Assembly (NCBI GenBank): GCA_010024215.1
Contig: RGHK01000042.1
Coordinates: 1-6,961 of the forward strand
DNA: 6,961 nucleotides
DNA from: Pseudomonadota bacterium
Lineage (GTDB): Bacteria; Pseudomonadota; Gammaproteobacteria; Magnimaribacterales; D2472
Reading direction: 5' to 3'
This document shows positions 6,220 to 6,961 of this stretch, piece by piece (position 1 is the first letter of the stretch; each line of letters begins with the position of its first letter). A model generated the notes under the pieces. It worked only from the letters and a program-made list of their open reading frames with translations. It ran no database searches and was not told the DNA's origin. The translations under genes were made by a program, and so were the position numbers.

Positions 6220-6961
6220 ATGTCTATTCCATCAAGCTTTATTGATAGGCTGATTAGCTCAGTAAGTATTGTTGATATTATAAATAGAAGAGTGCAGCTT
6301 GAGAGAACTGGCGGGAGATATAAAGCAAAGTGTCCATTTCATGGAGATGGGAATGAAAATACGCCATCTTTTGTAGTTTATGAAGAAACCGGGTCATATC
6401 ACTGTTTTGCTTGTAAAGAATCAGGTAATGCAATTCATTTTTTAAGAAAATATGATGGATTAGATTTTTTAGAATCTGTCGAATTATTAGCCTCCTATGT
6501 TGGCATGGAAGTACCCAAACAGGATAAGCCAGTTGATTTATCAGATGCTATAAGCATAAATACTAAAGCTACAGAAGTTTTTGTTGATCAACTTAAATCA
6601 CAAGGTTTTGTTAGACCTGATGCCATTTTTAACGATCAACTAGCAGATTCTAGTGTGTGGACAGGCAAAGAAGGTGTTAGTAGTTTAAACAAATTTTTAG
6701 GAAACAGTGGCATACAAGAACAGATACAACAGGGTGTAGTTGCAGGCGACTATCAAAAAATGTTTAATCAAGGTGCTATTAAAGCGGGTGACAGCAAAAA
6801 AGAAATTATGGGCATGCTTACAGCAAGTAATATTAGTTCACCTGAAATTGCAAGTGCAGTAAGACAGGGTCGACAGGACTTTGAAGGCATAATACGAAAC
6901 ACTACTAATATACCAAGTACAGAAAATATTGCAACTAAAGTTCAGGAAAGTATGCAAACAG
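6220..6961 (+). CDS. dnaG: DNA primase N-terminal zinc domain, open to window edge and changing to non-primase sequence
   Basis: DnaG makes RNA primers for replication. Residues 1-103 are a clear primase zinc-binding domain: IPSSFIDRLISSVSIVDII (3-21), GRYKAKCPFHGDGNENTPSF (32-51) and SYHCFACKESGNAIHFLRKY (59-78), with zinc ligands C38, H41, C62 and C65, then DGLDFLESVELLASYVGMEVP (79-99). The ATG at 6220 fits the family start exactly. The frame stays open to the window edge (247 codons), but after about residue 103 it lacks the expected continuation (helical linker, then the RNAP/TOPRIM core). Instead it becomes glutamine-rich and cysteine-free. The gene is thus complete at its start but chimeric downstream. 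Its position after ruvX differs from the usual rpsU-dnaG-rpoD operon. Confidence 0.88.
   Translation, partial: MSIPSSFIDRLISSVSIVDIINRRVQLERTGGRYKAKCPFHGDGNENTPSFVVYEETGSYHCFACKESGNAIHFLRKYDGLDFLESVELLASYVGMEVPKQDKPVDLSDAISINTKATEVFVDQLKSQGFVRPDAIFNDQLADSSVWTGKEGVSSLNKFLGNSGIQEQIQQGVVAGDYQKMFNQGAIKAGDSKKEIMGMLTASNISSPEIASAVRQGRQDFEGIIRNTTNIPSTENIATKVQESMQT
6535..6961 (+). other. Phage-virion-like segment fused in frame to dnaG (probable chimeric join)
   Basis: From somewhere between about 6526 and 6600 the dnaG frame encodes unrelated sequence. It contains FVDQLKSQGFVRPDAIF (120-136), SSVWTGKEGVSSLNKFLG (144-161), IQEQIQQGVVAGDYQKMFNQ (166-185), GAIKAGDSKKEIMGMLTAS (186-204) and PEIASAVRQG (208-217). 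The pattern of a helical start, WTGK-GV-SL-FL, then a second helical unit ending in a GMLTAS-like motif resembles repeated modules that I recall from virion or baseplate-lysin proteins of marine T4-like phages. That resemblance is from memory, not a search. About 10 percent of residues 128-247 are glutamine, against 2 in the first 107. No stop, integrase, terminal repeat or attachment site is visible at the join, which favours an assembly or amplification artefact. Confidence 0.6.

Noticed and set aside
6520..6620. Prophage attachment site or insertion-sequence end at the dnaG join
   Set aside because: No direct or inverted repeats, target-site duplication, integrase or transposase is visible on the retained side; an artificial join explains the change more simply.
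1..6961. CRISPR array, tRNA or rRNA genes
   Set aside because: No regularly spaced repeats, cloverleaf-like stretches or rRNA signatures were seen; coding sequence accounts for nearly all of the window.

Overview
The window is a compact, AT-rich bacterial chromosome segment with almost no non-coding DNA. Every intact protein has its best-recognised relatives among Gammaproteobacteria. Two neighbourhoods are typical of Pseudomonas and its relatives: fis-purH-purD, and rsmE-gshB-(tonB)-ruvX. The low GC, 0-4 bp gene junctions, near-absence of Shine-Dalgarno motifs and missing accessory genes (dusB, algH/yqgE) suggest a streamlined marine gammaproteobacterium, for example of SAR86 type. The taxon is inferred from general knowledge and was not tested.

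Layout. Two transcription units diverge from a 30-bp intergenic region at 3514-3543. Leftward (minus strand) run a histidine-phosphatase-family gene (2950-3513), fis (2618-2884, apparently with a TTG start), purH (1067-2605) and purD (1-1067, C-terminus beyond the window edge). purH and purD share one base (TAATG); their products catalyse the last two steps of IMP synthesis (PurH) and the second step (PurD). Rightward (plus strand) run rsmE (GTG start at 3544), gshB (4278-5204), a tonB-like gene (5201-5824), ruvX (5825-6214) and the start of dnaG (6220 onward). These are joined by 2-bp or 5-bp gaps, a 4-bp overlap or direct abutment, so they look like one operon for ribosome modification, glutathione synthesis, envelope energy transduction, Holliday-junction/rRNA processing and replication priming.

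The oddest feature is at the right edge. dnaG begins with a textbook zinc-binding domain (ligands C38, H41, C62, C65). After about residue 103 the open frame stops resembling primase and becomes a glutamine-rich, cysteine-free sequence resembling modules of marine tailed-phage virion proteins. No primase RNAP/TOPRIM core follows. An artificial assembly or amplification chimera at a contig end is the most economical explanation; a real phage insertion or gene fusion is the less likely, more exciting one. Apart from this, I see ordinary housekeeping genes and no evidence of a new multi-gene system.
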